41,311 nucleotides of DNA from positions 1 to 41,311 of the forward strand of contig JAVVWP010000015.1 of assembly GCA_036652055.1 (NCBI GenBank), written 5' to 3'. The first letter of the stretch is position 1; each line of letters opens with the position of its first letter. The notes under the pieces were generated by a model. It saw nothing but the letters and a program-made list of their open reading frames with translations. It ran no database searches and was not told the origin of the DNA. Positions 1 through 8,885 of this stretch are shown here, piece by piece. The stretch is from Fimenecus sp036652055 (GTDB lineage: Bacteria; Bacillota; Clostridia; Oscillospirales; Acutalibacteraceae). The position numbers and the translations under genes are program-made.

Positions 1-70
1 GGTTTTCCTATGTCTTAAATTTAGTGGCACGCGTCTAACCTGTATCTATATCACTCACCAAAAACAAAAA
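1..70. other. Window edge without a supported gene
   Basis: Nothing can be assigned here. One plus-strand frame stays open from base 2 to a TAG at 86-88, but it is only 28 codons, is cut by the window edge and has no recognisable motif. It could be the end of a neighbouring gene or non-coding. Confidence 0.3.
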
Positions 71-100
71 AACGACAATTTTCGATAGAAGATTGTCGTT
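71..100 (-). terminator. Intrinsic terminator of the glycosidase operon
   Basis: A 9-bp perfect stem (AACGACAAT at 71-79 with ATTGTCGTT at 92-100) is flanked on its minus-strand 3' side by a T-rich run. It lies about 20 bases after the stop of the last glycosidase gene, so it most likely ends that transcript. The plus-strand side is also followed by T's, so it may work in both directions. Confidence 0.8.
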
Positions 101-121
101 TTTTCATATTTTCATATTTTA

Positions 122-1480
122 TTATGACAAAACAATTAAAAGCATTTGGTTTTGTTTGATTGTTAAAGCAAGAGAAGCATTTTGAATTTCCTGCTCGCTT
201 AAAAATACATTTCCACTTTTTGTTACTTCGTAAATCTTTGCTGATTTATATTTGTCATTTAACAAATGCCAACTTCTGCTGTCGCCCTTTTTGCTATATG
301 CAATATAGGTATTCTGAAGATGAGTAAGAGGCATACAAAGAGTGCTTTCTTCCTTAATTGTAAATCCGTCTATTGTAATTCGGTGGTTTTTATTGTAGGA
401 AATGAGATTTTTGTTATATAAGCATCGTTCATTTGACAAATGCCCCTCAATTTTTTGGCGTTCATATTGACAAAGAAAGTGATATGGCACTTGAATGGTT
501 GCAAATTGACAAATAAATTCAAAAAGCCACGCATCACCCTGACTATATTTTGCAAACACATCCTCTGCGTGGATATTTGAATATAAATATTTTTTATATA
601 AGCCATCTCTATAAACACCTCCGCTGTATACCGTTGGAGGAATATCCACATATTCCTGCCTTGTCATTCTTGTACACCACCAGCTTGCAGGAATTTCGCC
701 GAGGGTATCCATTGGAATATGTTTATTGTGTTCACGAGGCAATCCGAATGGCTTTCTATTCAATAGCCCCTCATGCTCACGATAGGTAAATTCTGAGGTA
801 AGGTCAATTCCCTTTTCCCGAACATACTGTATCATTTTACGGCGATATTGCTGCATTTCGGCTATGGTAATATCGGGATTGTAATTGTGATAGCACTGAA
901 AATTATCGACATGAACCGTTTTTGCATCTTCCAAAGGCAAAATCATTAATAGGCGATCAAACATCTCTTTAAATAGCCCAGAGTCCCAATACTCTTTAAA
1001 TGAAGTCTTATAGCATTTACGATTATTATATTTTTCAATTGGATGCGGTGTACCGTCCTTTTTGCGAATGAGTGCATTCTGTTTTAAAAAGCGGTCAAAG
1101 GAGGGTGCATTGTCATAAGCATCGTTGAAATTAATATGTACACTGACGATGGAATTGTATTTTTTCGCCTCGTTATAAAGCCACAGAAAGCTATCTTGTG
1201 CTGTTTTATCTTCACTGCGTTTTAAGGCGGTATTCACCTCAAAAAAATCTGGATATTTGTCATCGTGGCCTAAATATTGCCAACCCACCAAATAATAGAT
1301 TTTCTGAATGCCCTGTGTGACAGTATCCACCTGTTTCATAATTTCTAAGGCGTCTTCAAATGTGTTGATAACTGTACTGGTTTTTTTGTCTTTCGACGGA
1401 AACGCCATAGGCATTTTCATCATCATACATTTGGTATAATCATATTGATAGGTGTACTTTGCTTTTATGTTTTTATCCAT
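122..1480 (-). CDS. GH101-like glycoside hydrolase (endo-alpha-N-acetylgalactosaminidase-like)
   Basis: A 452-aa protein that reads as a TIM-barrel glycosidase of the GH101 type, the family that cleaves O-linked sugars from mucin-like glycoproteins. The motif GWQYLGHDDKYPDFF (about residues 66-80) matches the GH101 barrel strand with Trp, His and Asp. Candidate catalytic residues are D192 in VHVDNFQ (nucleophile) and E230 in LTSEFTYRE (acid/base), but these are read by eye. It is much shorter than secreted GH101 enzymes and has no signal peptide, carbohydrate-binding module or anchor, so it probably acts in the cytoplasm on imported oligosaccharides. The start follows an AGGAGG site. It is the third gene of a glycosidase operon, 18 bases after the GH95 gene. 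The family is fairly likely; the exact substrate is not known. Confidence 0.65.
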   Translation of the reverse strand: MDKNIKAKYTYQYDYTKCMMMKMPMAFPSKDKKTSTVINTFEDALEIMKQVDTVTQGIQKIYYLVGWQYLGHDDKYPDFFEVNTALKRSEDKTAQDSFLWLYNEAKKYNSIVSVHINFNDAYDNAPSFDRFLKQNALIRKKDGTPHPIEKYNNRKCYKTSFKEYWDSGLFKEMFDRLLMILPLEDAKTVHVDNFQCYHNYNPDITIAEMQQYRRKMIQYVREKGIDLTSEFTYREHEGLLNRKPFGLPREHNKHIPMDTLGEIPASWWCTRMTRQEYVDIPPTVYSGGVYRDGLYKKYLYSNIHAEDVFAKYSQGDAWLFEFICQFATIQVPYHFLCQYERQKIEGHLSNERCLYNKNLISYNKNHRITIDGFTIKEESTLCMPLTHLQNTYIAYSKKGDSRSWHLLNDKYKSAKIYEVTKSGNVFLSEQEIQNASLALTIKQNQMLLIVLS

Positions 1481-1498
1481 ACTTTTCCTCCTAAATAT

Positions 1499-3709
1499 TT
1501 ATATAAGCGTAATATGCTCGGCACAATGCAAATCAAGTGATGGTCTGCATAAACGAACGGTCACGGGTTTGTTCGCAGTAACTGAAAAAATTACACCGTC
1601 TTTCCACTCAAAGCTGATTTCGGCGCCGTGTACAACCATATTTTTAACAAAACCATTTTTCCATGTATTCGGCAATGCAGGAAGCAAATCAATTATTCCG
1701 TCTTCTTCATAAACTAACATTTCATTGATGCCTGCAACAAATCCTAAATTCCCGTCTATTTGAAAAATAAACGGTGGATGCACAGCAAACAAATTGTAAA
1801 ATACCGAATGCCCCATCATACTATTCATTATATGCAATGCTTTTTCACCATTGTGCATTCTGCCTGCAAGGCAAATTGCCCAAGCTGCACTCCACCCGAT
1901 AAACTGACTGCTGTTGTTAATTCGGTAGTTAAAGAGTTCTTCTACCCACTTCACCTGCTCACTGTCACGGTAATAGCGAATTACATTTGCAGGGTAAAAA
2001 CCATAAAGCGGAGAAAAATGCCGATGTCCCTTTTCGGTAATCGGCACATCATCGTGCCATTCCAAAAGCCCTGTGCTTCCCTTTTGATAAGGGTAAAGCT
2101 TTGGCTTTTTTTCGCAAATGGATACCGACAAATCATCATCTGTGCCAAAGTCAAGATAATTGCAAAAGCACTGCTTCACAATACCCATTTCAAAGGCAGA
2201 AGCATAATCAAGTGAGGCAGAATTACCTCTTTTAAAATTCGCTTCAGGCGAAGCAGACGGTGCAGTAACATAATATCCGTTATGTAAAACCAAATAGTCA
2301 TTACAGAATTTTGCAGCTTCTTTTACGATTTCATACACCTTTTTGCTTTCTTCTTCCAATGCTCCGTTTTTAAAATGAAAATAGAGTTCATTCGCAAGCC
2401 AAGCTCCGCAAAGTGGTGCATACATATAAGCAGGATTACCACGAACAGGCGTGGATTTTCTCCAAATGTCAACATTGTGGTTACACGCAAAGCCCCCACA
2501 GCCGTAATTCATCTCTGCGGTTTTCTTTCCTGTCTGCATTATTTCATAAATCAAATTAAGATAAGGCTCTAAGCAATCAGAAAGCCCACTCCGAGTTGCT
2601 GACCAGTAATTCATTTGTGCATTGATATTAGTTGTGTAGTTGCTACTCCACGCAGGTCTTATATCCTTGTTCCAAATTCCCTGTAAATTTAATGCCTGAC
2701 CGCCTTTTCGGCTGCCTGAAACAATTAAATATTTTCCAAAATGATAGAACAAGTCTATAAGAGCAGTTTCCACATCGCCACCCTTTGCCTTTTTGATTAA
2801 AGCGTCGGTTGCAAGTGTTGTTTCTGACTTTAAGGAAATATCCTGTTTGTTATAAAGAGATGAAAAATCCTCTGTGTGGCGTTTTTTCAATTCTGAATAA
2901 TTAACGCCTTCTATACATTTTAAAATTTGTTTGCAGGCATTCTGTGGAACTATTCTATCAGTTTCGGGCGTTTGATTAAATCCCCTAAAGCCAGTTGCTG
3001 TTGCAATATAAATGGTAAGCTTTGTTGCCTTTTTAACCATAACGGAGTTTCTTTTGTATTTCACTTCTCCGTCTGTTATAAATTCAGCTCTCGCACAGAA
3101 GCTCATACCCTTGCCTTCGTTATATTTAATCGGACAAAGCTTTGTTCTTAAATAATTAGGTGCTACATAATCTGGTGCATTTCCCATAAGATTTAAAGCA
3201 GTATCTATAATGGTTTCGGATTTTATTTGGCTTTTAGCTTTCAGCACCACAGAAAACGGATTTTGGCTTTCAATTTTATAAGCTATAACTTTATCTGGGA
3301 AAGACGCAAAAGCCTCTCTTTGCATTTCACCTGTTGTAACACGGTGTATCGCTGTGTTAAGTTCCAGCTCACGGCAGTAATTTTGTTTAGATACACCCCT
3401 AAATGATAGCGTAATCTCCCCAAGTGGCATAAACGATTCACAATAAGCACCACAGAGCTTTTCCATACAAAGCTTATCTGCATCACTGTTCTTTCCTCTA
3501 AAAACGAGTTCGCGTACTTTTGGAAGGTATTTTAAGCTATCAGAATTAGTTTGGTCTTTTGGAAAGCCCGACCAAAGCGTACCATCATTTAGTGCAATCC
3601 GTTCCTTTCTAATTCCCCCGAACAGCATAGCACCGCTATATCCGTTACCAATCGGCAGAGCTTGTCGCCAATGCTTTGCAGGAATTGAAAACCAAACCTT
3701 TTTATTCAT
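1499..3709 (-). CDS. Glycoside hydrolase family 95 (alpha-L-fucosidase/galactosidase type)
   Basis: A 736-aa protein with all GH95 hallmarks. The N-terminal domain opens with ALPIGNGYSGAMLFGG and ERIALNDGTLWSG. The (alpha/alpha)6 barrel carries TNINAQMNYW with N361 and N363, SASPEANF with E489 (general acid) and FQIDGNLGF with D652; these align with the Asn, Asn, Glu and Asp that characterise the Bifidobacterium alpha-1,2-fucosidase family. Known members release terminal alpha-L-fucose, and some alpha-L-galactose, by inversion. There is no signal peptide, pointing to cytoplasmic action. The start ATG follows AGGAGG. The gene sits between the DUF5696-like and GH101-like genes with short gaps, so the three probably degrade one glycan together. 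The family is near certain; the choice between fucoside and galactoside is open. Confidence 0.92.
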   Translation of the reverse strand: MNKKVWFSIPAKHWRQALPIGNGYSGAMLFGGIRKERIALNDGTLWSGFPKDQTNSDSLKYLPKVRELVFRGKNSDADKLCMEKLCGAYCESFMPLGEITLSFRGVSKQNYCRELELNTAIHRVTTGEMQREAFASFPDKVIAYKIESQNPFSVVLKAKSQIKSETIIDTALNLMGNAPDYVAPNYLRTKLCPIKYNEGKGMSFCARAEFITDGEVKYKRNSVMVKKATKLTIYIATATGFRGFNQTPETDRIVPQNACKQILKCIEGVNYSELKKRHTEDFSSLYNKQDISLKSETTLATDALIKKAKGGDVETALIDLFYHFGKYLIVSGSRKGGQALNLQGIWNKDIRPAWSSNYTTNINAQMNYWSATRSGLSDCLEPYLNLIYEIMQTGKKTAEMNYGCGGFACNHNVDIWRKSTPVRGNPAYMYAPLCGAWLANELYFHFKNGALEEESKKVYEIVKEAAKFCNDYLVLHNGYYVTAPSASPEANFKRGNSASLDYASAFEMGIVKQCFCNYLDFGTDDDLSVSICEKKPKLYPYQKGSTGLLEWHDDVPITEKGHRHFSPLYGFYPANVIRYYRDSEQVKWVEELFNYRINNSSQFIGWSAAWAICLAGRMHNGEKALHIMNSMMGHSVFYNLFAVHPPFIFQIDGNLGFVAGINEMLVYEEDGIIDLLPALPNTWKNGFVKNMVVHGAEISFEWKDGVIFSVTANKPVTVRLCRPSLDLHCAEHITLI

Positions 3710-3761
3710 TTATTTTTTCCTCCTGTTTGGAAACAATAGCGTCAAATTTTTTGAAGAACCG

Positions 3762-5693
3762 TTATATCTTATCTTTTGAAATGTCAGCATTGGACTCTGC
3801 ATTTTTGATGCTATAAGAGTTACTATCAAAATCAATTTCGATTTCAGTTCCGTCTGAATAACTACAACGCTGTTTTCTTAAATTTCCATTTACAAAGCTA
3901 TGTTTAATCATTTCTTTATCAAACAGAGCTTTTTGGATTTCACAAAGCTTACGGGTGCGGTCAATTTCACTTTTCAGCTCCAAATCGGGTAGCAGTTCAT
4001 TATTTTCATCAAACGGTTCAAAATAAGGCATACCTGCATTCAAAATGCAGTGAAGCATTGCTAAATCGGTGTCTGGAATTCCCCATCCGCCAATTCCCTT
4101 TGAAATCCACGGAACCATAATACAATCATGGTAAACAAGACTAAGAAGTGGCACAGGTATACCGACCGCTTGACCGTTTTCCTGCGGTCTGAGTGCATAA
4201 GGTGCATGATGAACCAAGGCTATCTTGTCAACAAGCAAGTCCCCTGGTTCTTCTGACGAGGGAATGATACCTTTTTCATTAAGATAGTCAAAACATTTTC
4301 CTCTTAGGCGAATGCTTTCTTCCCTTGTAATGCGATGTTCCTTATGAAAGCATTCATCTCCTGCAACAATTGAGAACACATCTAAATATGCCCCCTGAAT
4401 GTCAATGCCATTCTTTTCAAGTTCAGAATAAGTCTTTTGCACAAACTCAAGTGCGTGTGAAGCACAAAGCCATGTATGTGGACCACCGTCCCAATAGTCA
4501 CAATAAGGATGTGTACCATCTATCTTTGTAACAGCTTTTTCAATATCATATTGTGGGCAAGAATAATAATAGTCACGATATTGGTCATGAACTGCAAAAA
4601 CATAGCCAAGCTTACGACATACATCAGCAAGCTTTTTCATTCCCTTATATCCACCTGCCTGCGGATTTGGCGGTAAAACATAAGGATGATTGTTGTCATA
4701 GCCTTTATTTCCCCAGCCATCTGTATGAATATATAAATTTTCAAGCCCATTTTCTTTCAGCTTTTTGTATTGCTCGCAACGCTTTTCAAACGAAGCAAAC
4801 AGCTTTTGGTTTTCTCCGTCCTTTTTATAAAAGCCTGATTTTGGGTGGATATTAGAAAATATTCTGGTATGTAAAACAGGGGCTCCCACAATATTTTTAA
4901 TGTTTGGATTAGAACTTATTTTATCACCGATAGTTACAAGCCTGCCCTGCTCTTTTAAATAATTCCGATAATCTTTTGCAATATCATTGTAATCGCAATC
5001 AGAGTGGAAAATAAAACGAATTTTTCGCTCATAGCTGAGTGTGCCAAGTGAAGACCGCCAATGCACGGTATTGAGAAAAGCCATTGATTTTCCAAAGCAG
5101 GAAAACATAGACGCATCAAAAGGCGTTTCAACAATTGCACAAAATCCCTGCTTTCCGCTTACTCGCCCCCAAAATGGCAGATAACAATCACCAGTATTTA
5201 TGCGACGCAAATAGTGTGCAAAAGCAAAGGTAGATGTGAAATTCTTTTTATAGCCATCAGGCATTAAAAGCCCTTGCCGCATTGTATCCACTGCATAGGC
5301 TTCGCCCTCACTATTTTTTGCATTAAATGCCCCTGGAAAGCTTGCAGAAGAAATATAAATATCTCCGCTTTCATTTTCGGCAGACAGTGAAAATTCCACC
5401 GTGTTCTCAGCGGTAATTGTTGCCTTGCATATTAGAGAAAATGGAAGGCATTTTCCAAACGCCATAAATCCACTGTACTTTACAGTAATGCTGTTTTTAG
5501 TCTTTGATACATTCTTATGCAGTGCCGAACTGAAAGTGCGAATGGTATACGCATATTTTCCGCCGAGCTTCTTCCTTAAAACAACATAAGGCGGTCTGCC
5601 CTCATTAACCCAAGTAAAGCCTTTGTAAGAAATTTCATATTTTTGCGTTACCTGAGAATAAGATATTGTTACCCCGTTTTTGGACTGCTCCAT
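3762..5693 (-). CDS. DUF5696-like predicted glycoside hydrolase
   Basis: A 643-aa protein whose layout is that of a retaining TIM-barrel glycosidase related to GH101/GH129: a beta-sandwich-like N-terminal half (about 1-230), a barrel (about 260-560) and a short beta-rich tail. Barrel motifs include YIHTDGWGNKGYD (321-333), VFAVHDQYRDYYY (365-377), GAYLDVFS with D438 and IPSSEEPGD with E481/E482; D438 and one of the Glu residues are the likely catalytic pair. I recognise it as DUF5696-like from memory, with no biochemical function implied. The start was moved 21 codons inside the longest frame because GGAGG lies just before this ATG. It has no signal peptide. It is the first gene of the three-glycosidase operon. 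Confidence 0.6.
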   Translation of the reverse strand: MEQSKNGVTISYSQVTQKYEISYKGFTWVNEGRPPYVVLRKKLGGKYAYTIRTFSSALHKNVSKTKNSITVKYSGFMAFGKCLPFSLICKATITAENTVEFSLSAENESGDIYISSASFPGAFNAKNSEGEAYAVDTMRQGLLMPDGYKKNFTSTFAFAHYLRRINTGDCYLPFWGRVSGKQGFCAIVETPFDASMFSCFGKSMAFLNTVHWRSSLGTLSYERKIRFIFHSDCDYNDIAKDYRNYLKEQGRLVTIGDKISSNPNIKNIVGAPVLHTRIFSNIHPKSGFYKKDGENQKLFASFEKRCEQYKKLKENGLENLYIHTDGWGNKGYDNNHPYVLPPNPQAGGYKGMKKLADVCRKLGYVFAVHDQYRDYYYSCPQYDIEKAVTKIDGTHPYCDYWDGGPHTWLCASHALEFVQKTYSELEKNGIDIQGAYLDVFSIVAGDECFHKEHRITREESIRLRGKCFDYLNEKGIIPSSEEPGDLLVDKIALVHHAPYALRPQENGQAVGIPVPLLSLVYHDCIMVPWISKGIGGWGIPDTDLAMLHCILNAGMPYFEPFDENNELLPDLELKSEIDRTRKLCEIQKALFDKEMIKHSFVNGNLRKQRCSYSDGTEIEIDFDSNSYSIKNAESNADISKDKI

Positions 5694-5736
5694 ATTTTTT
5701 CCTCCAATATCAAATATATTTATGAAAAACATCTGT

Positions 5737-5756
5737 ATTATATTGGCATTGTACAA
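5737..5756 (-). promoter_or_regulatory. Possible promoter and operator of the glycosidase operon
   Basis: On the minus strand a perfect TATAAT (5737-5742) stands 44 bases before the first glycosidase start. Just upstream is the 8-bp palindrome TTGTACAA (5749-5756), which could be a repressor half-site core. No good -35 hexamer is visible at normal spacing, so an activator may be needed or the call may be wrong. Confidence 0.3.
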
Positions 5757-5895
5757 CGACAGCCCTTGTAATAATTACGAAAAGCAGTCACATTATTTAG
5801 AAATCCTGCTATAAGCCTTTAGGTGGCTATGAAATTTACTAAAACGGATATTTAAAAAATCGACTTTTGCTTTATTAAAATAAACTTTTTTAAAC

Positions 5896-5925
5896 TGAAT
5901 TAAAAGTGCATCTCTCGGTAATAAT
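5896..5925 (+). promoter_or_regulatory. Possible sporulation-type promoter of sigG
   Basis: GGTAATAAT at 5917-5925 fits the loose -10 consensus of sigma-F promoters (GG-purine-A-x-A-x-T). A weak -35-like TGAATT lies at 5896-5901. In Bacillus sigG is transcribed by sigma-F and then by sigma-G itself, so such a site is expected here. The match is short and could be chance in AT-rich DNA. Confidence 0.3.
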
Positions 5926-5971
5926 TGTTTTGACAGAAATTATTAAAATGAATTTACAGGGAGATTTTTTT

Positions 5972-6739
5972 ATGCAATACAACAAGGTCGAGATATGCGG
6001 CGTAAACACAGCAAAGCTTAAAGTATTGAAAGAAAAAGAAAAAATCGAGCTTTTAAAAAGGATACAGCAAGGCGATAAATCTGCTCGTGATGAGCTTGTA
6101 AATGGAAATTTAAGGCTTGTTTTGAGCGTTCTTCAACGATTTACTAACAGAGGTGAAAACCTTGACGATTTGTTTCAAGTTGGCTGTATTGGGCTTATGA
6201 AAGCAATTGATAACTTTAATCTGACACTTGGTCTCAAATTTTCCACATATGCGCAACCTATGATTTTGGGAGAAGTTAGGAGATACCTTAGGGACAATAA
6301 TAGCCTGCGAGTGAGCAGGTCTATGCGAGATACCGCATATCACGCAATGCAGGCTAAAGAAAAACTTCAAAATAAACTTAATCGTGATCCCACAATTGAT
6401 GAAATTGCAGAGGAAATGGAAATGGATACGAGCAAGGTGGTTATTGCACTTGAAGCAATCACAATTCCTGTGTCTTTATCTGAACCAGTTTATTCAGACG
6501 GTGGTGATACAATTTATGTTATGGATCAAGTCGGAGGAACTGACAATGATACGGATTGGCTTGATGAAATTTCAATAAAAGAAACAATTAAGGATTTGTC
6601 GCCTCGTGAAAAGCTAATTCTTTCTCTTAGATTTATGAGAGGCAAAACACAGATGGAGGTTGCTGATGAAATAGGTATTTCTCAGGCACAGGTTTCACGC
6701 CTTGAAAAGGGTGCTATTAAAAAGATAAAAGAGTGCTAA
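5972..6739 (+). CDS. sigG: RNA polymerase sporulation sigma factor SigG
   Basis: A 255-aa sigma-70-family protein that closely follows Bacillus SigG from end to end. The family tag NKVEICGVNTAKL stands at the N-terminus (there it helps the anti-sigma factor tell SigG from SigF). Region 2 reads NGNLRLVLSV, DDLFQVGCIGLMKAIDNF and KFSTYAQPMILGE; region 3 has RYLRDNNSLRVSRS; region 4 has KTQMEVADEIGISQAQVSRLEKGA as the helix-turn-helix for -35 recognition. It directs late forespore genes. The ATG at 5972 follows AGGGAG and gives the normal family length; longer in-frame starts have no better site. spoIIGA and sigE, the usual upstream neighbours, are absent: a divergent glycosidase operon lies there. 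Confidence 0.95.
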   Translation: MQYNKVEICGVNTAKLKVLKEKEKIELLKRIQQGDKSARDELVNGNLRLVLSVLQRFTNRGENLDDLFQVGCIGLMKAIDNFNLTLGLKFSTYAQPMILGEVRRYLRDNNSLRVSRSMRDTAYHAMQAKEKLQNKLNRDPTIDEIAEEMEMDTSKVVIALEAITIPVSLSEPVYSDGGDTIYVMDQVGGTDNDTDWLDEISIKETIKDLSPREKLILSLRFMRGKTQMEVADEIGISQAQVSRLEKGAIKKIKEC

Positions 6740-6774
6740 CAAAAAAATTGCAAAGCAAATTAAAGTAAAGATTT

Positions 6775-6806
6775 ACCCACGACTTGCATATAAATTAGTC
6801 GTGGGT
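6775..6806 (+). terminator. Terminator after sigG
   Basis: A perfect 10-bp stem (ACCCACGACT at 6775-6784 with AGTCGTGGGT at 6797-6806) is followed by a T-run, 36 bases after the sigG stop. It separates sigG from the ylmC-like gene and suggests partial or full termination between them. Confidence 0.85.
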
Positions 6807-6837
6807 ATAATTTTTTATATTTGAACGGAGGATATTT

Positions 6838-7137
6838 ATGAACTGCTGTGCGACTGATATGAGAGAAAAGGAAGTTATAAATCTTAAAGACGGGTGCAGG
6901 CTCGGCTCTGTATGTGATGTTGAGGTCGATACCTGTTCAGGCCGAATTATTGCTATTATCATTTATGGTAAAAACAAGGCTTTTGGATTTGGAGGGCGTG
7001 AAGATGACATAAAAATTAATTGGGAGGACATTGAGGTTATTGGTGATGATACTATTTTAGTTAATTTTGACTGCCCAAAGACTTGCAAACCTCAAAAGCA
7101 TAAAAATCCGATTGAATCACTGTTTAGACAAGGGTAA
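6838..7137 (+). CDS. YlmC/YmxH-family PRC-barrel sporulation protein
   Basis: A 99-aa protein with a single PRC-barrel-like domain: KEVINLKDGCRLGSVCDVEVD followed by a strand-rich stretch with INWEDIEVIGDDTILV. This matches the YlmC/YmxH family of Firmicutes, small proteins linked to sporulation whose molecular role is not known. A neighbour of sigG in other Firmicutes (sigG-ylmA-ylmC in Bacillus), so synteny supports the call. The start follows CGGAGG at good spacing. Extra Cys residues near both ends (CC at 3-4, CPKTC near 82-86) might bind a metal; that is speculation. Confidence 0.8.
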   Translation: MNCCATDMREKEVINLKDGCRLGSVCDVEVDTCSGRIIAIIIYGKNKAFGFGGREDDIKINWEDIEVIGDDTILVNFDCPKTCKPQKHKNPIESLFRQG

Positions 7138-7171
7138 TTCATAAAAGATAGGCTGGAAGGGCGGTCAGAAA

Positions 7172-7642
7172 ATGAATTTTTATAATAGAGAAAAGGCTGT
7201 TGATTATGCAAAAAAATGGGCAAAATCGAGAAATCCAGCCTATTATAATTTTGATAAATCAGGAGGTGACAGCACTAATTTTGTATCACAATCAATCTTT
7301 GCTGGCTGTGGAAAAATGAATTACAAAGCTAATTTTGGGTGGTATTATACCGATATAAATGTTCGCTCAAATTCGTGGACAGGGGCAGGATTTTTCTATA
7401 AATTCATTGTTAACAATGCTTCGTCAGGTCCATATGGATATGAAACTAACATCGAAAATATAGAGATTGGAGATATAATTCAAATTAGCTATGGCTCAGG
7501 ATTTTCACAGAGCTTTTTCGTAGTAAAAAAATCAGATGACCTTTACCTTTGTTCACATTCGTTTGACTGCAATGAAAAAGCACTTAAAAGCATTGATTTT
7601 TGCAATATGAGATGTATACATATTGAAGATGTTAGAATATAA
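7172..7642 (+). CDS. Amidase_6-like protein, probably catalytically inactive
   Basis: A 156-aa protein with the fold signature of the putative amidase domain of Firmicutes (YNREKAVDYAKKWAKSRNPAYY, then GGDSTNFVSQSIFAGC, then a segment around 99-130). In the family as I know it the central motif is GGDCTNFVSQ with a catalytic Cys; here S34 takes that place (codon AGC). The later motif usually written HSxxVT appears as SQSFFVV, so the expected His is Q113. H129 in CSHSF is kept. With two active-site residues changed it is likely a binding or regulatory relic rather than a working hydrolase. No signal peptide or cell-wall module. It lies 34 bases after the ylmC-like gene, so a sporulation role is possible. 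Confidence 0.6.
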   Translation: MNFYNREKAVDYAKKWAKSRNPAYYNFDKSGGDSTNFVSQSIFAGCGKMNYKANFGWYYTDINVRSNSWTGAGFFYKFIVNNASSGPYGYETNIENIEIGDIIQISYGSGFSQSFFVVKKSDDLYLCSHSFDCNEKALKSIDFCNMRCIHIEDVRI

Positions 7643-7653
7643 ATAAATTTTTA

Positions 7654-7680
7654 AAGGGCAGATTTTAAAAATCCGCCCTT
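7654..7680. terminator. Bidirectional terminator between convergent genes
   Basis: A stem of AAGGGC-x-GATTTT against AAAATC-x-GCCCTT, with one internal mismatch, sits between the amidase-like gene and the antiporter gene that ends on the other strand. T-runs flank both sides, stronger for the plus strand (AGTTTTTTAT). Confidence 0.85.
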
Positions 7681-7707
7681 AGTTTTTTATATGTAAAATT
7701 TAAGCTT

Positions 7708-8883
7708 TTATTTGCTGATTTCGCCTGCTTTTTTAAGAACAATTTTTGTGAGAAGTGGACCTATAAGCTCGTAAATGAGCGTTCCACAAAGGATAACTGC
7801 TCTTATTGTTTCGCCATACTGCGGAATAACCGTCATAGAAAGCTGTGCCATTCCGATGGCAACCCCAGCCTGCGGAAGCAGAGTTATACCAAGATATTTA
7901 CTAACTGTTTTTGGCGATTTAACAATTCGACAGCCAATTCCAGCACCAAAATATTTACCAAACGAACGAGCCAAGACATAAATTATTCCAACAAGACCAA
8001 TTTTAGGAAGAATTGAAATATCAAGACCTGCACCTGAAATCACAAAAAACAACATAAATATCGGCGAAGTCCATCTGTCTGAAATATCCATAACCGCATC
8101 GCTTTCAGGGCTGATGTTAGCAAGTGCCGCACCAATTCCCATACAAACGAGTAGGCTTGAAAATCCTAACATATCAGAAAGACCAACGCCTAAAAACACA
8201 ATCATTACAATGAGTGAACTGCGGTTAGCCCTTGATTTGAAATATTTAATACATACTGAAAGCACCATACCCAAAGCAATGCCCAAAAGCATTGACAAAA
8301 CAATTTGAAGAATGGGCTTTATAAGCGTTCCATAAAAGCTAAATCCATTCCCTGCTTCAAGAACATTTGCTATTGACGAAAGAATAGAGAAAAGCATAAG
8401 GCAAACCGCATCGTCAAGTGCGACCACAGGCAGTAGCGTCTGCGTTATAGGACCTTTTGCCTTATACTGGCGAACTACCATCAGCGTCGCAGCGGGTGCG
8501 GTTGCAGAGGCGATAGCGCCTAATACAAGGGCAAGCGGAACTGGAAAAGAAAAAGCTAAAAGTGCGGCAATAACAATAACCGAAGCACCGACCGCTTCAA
8601 ATAGCGTTATTATAAATATTTTTGAGCCAACTGCCTTTAAAGCAGAGGATTTGAATTCGCCACCTATTGAAAATGCGATAAATCCGAGTGCTGCGTTTGT
8701 GATTATGTTAAGCTCTGGCAGGGCGTCTTGTGAAAAAACCTTTAAACAAAAAGGTCCAATAATAATTCCAGCAATTAGAAAACCTGTTACATTAGGCAAA
8801 TTTATTTTTTTCATTAGCCTCGTCATAATAAGCCCTGCAAACATTGCAAGACCGAGAGCTATGAGTGTATTAAAACTTTCCAA
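7708..8883 (-). CDS. CPA2-family cation/proton antiporter
   Basis: A 391-aa integral membrane protein with about 12 hydrophobic segments and no C-terminal RCK/TrkA domain. The family features are GFLIAGIIIGP near the N-terminus, ATAPAATLMVVRQYKAKGP (about 127-145) and ALDDAVC with D157-D158. An Asp-Asp pair at this place is typical of electrogenic Na+/H+ exchangers such as NapA, so sodium extrusion by proton entry is the best guess; K+ is possible. The reading frame begins with TTG, 2 bases after the stop of the PII-like gene and downstream of GAGGGG, which implies translational coupling; the next in-frame ATG is codon 14 (8844). The coupled PII-like protein probably gates it. Confidence 0.85.
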   Translation of the reverse strand: MESFNTLIALGLAMFAGLIMTRLMKKINLPNVTGFLIAGIIIGPFCLKVFSQDALPELNIITNAALGFIAFSIGGEFKSSALKAVGSKIFIITLFEAVGASVIVIAALLAFSFPVPLALVLGAIASATAPAATLMVVRQYKAKGPITQTLLPVVALDDAVCLMLFSILSSIANVLEAGNGFSFYGTLIKPILQIVLSMLLGIALGMVLSVCIKYFKSRANRSSLIVMIVFLGVGLSDMLGFSSLLVCMGIGAALANISPESDAVMDISDRWTSPIFMLFFVISGAGLDISILPKIGLVGIIYVLARSFGKYFGAGIGCRIVKSPKTVSKYLGITLLPQAGVAIGMAQLSMTVIPQYGETIRAVILCGTLIYELIGPLLTKIVLKKAGEISK

Positions 8884-8885
8884 AA

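Noticed and set aside
5776..5895. An insertion-sequence end between the glycosidase operon and sigG
   Set aside because: No inverted repeats, target duplication or transposase remnant could be found in this AT-rich spacer.
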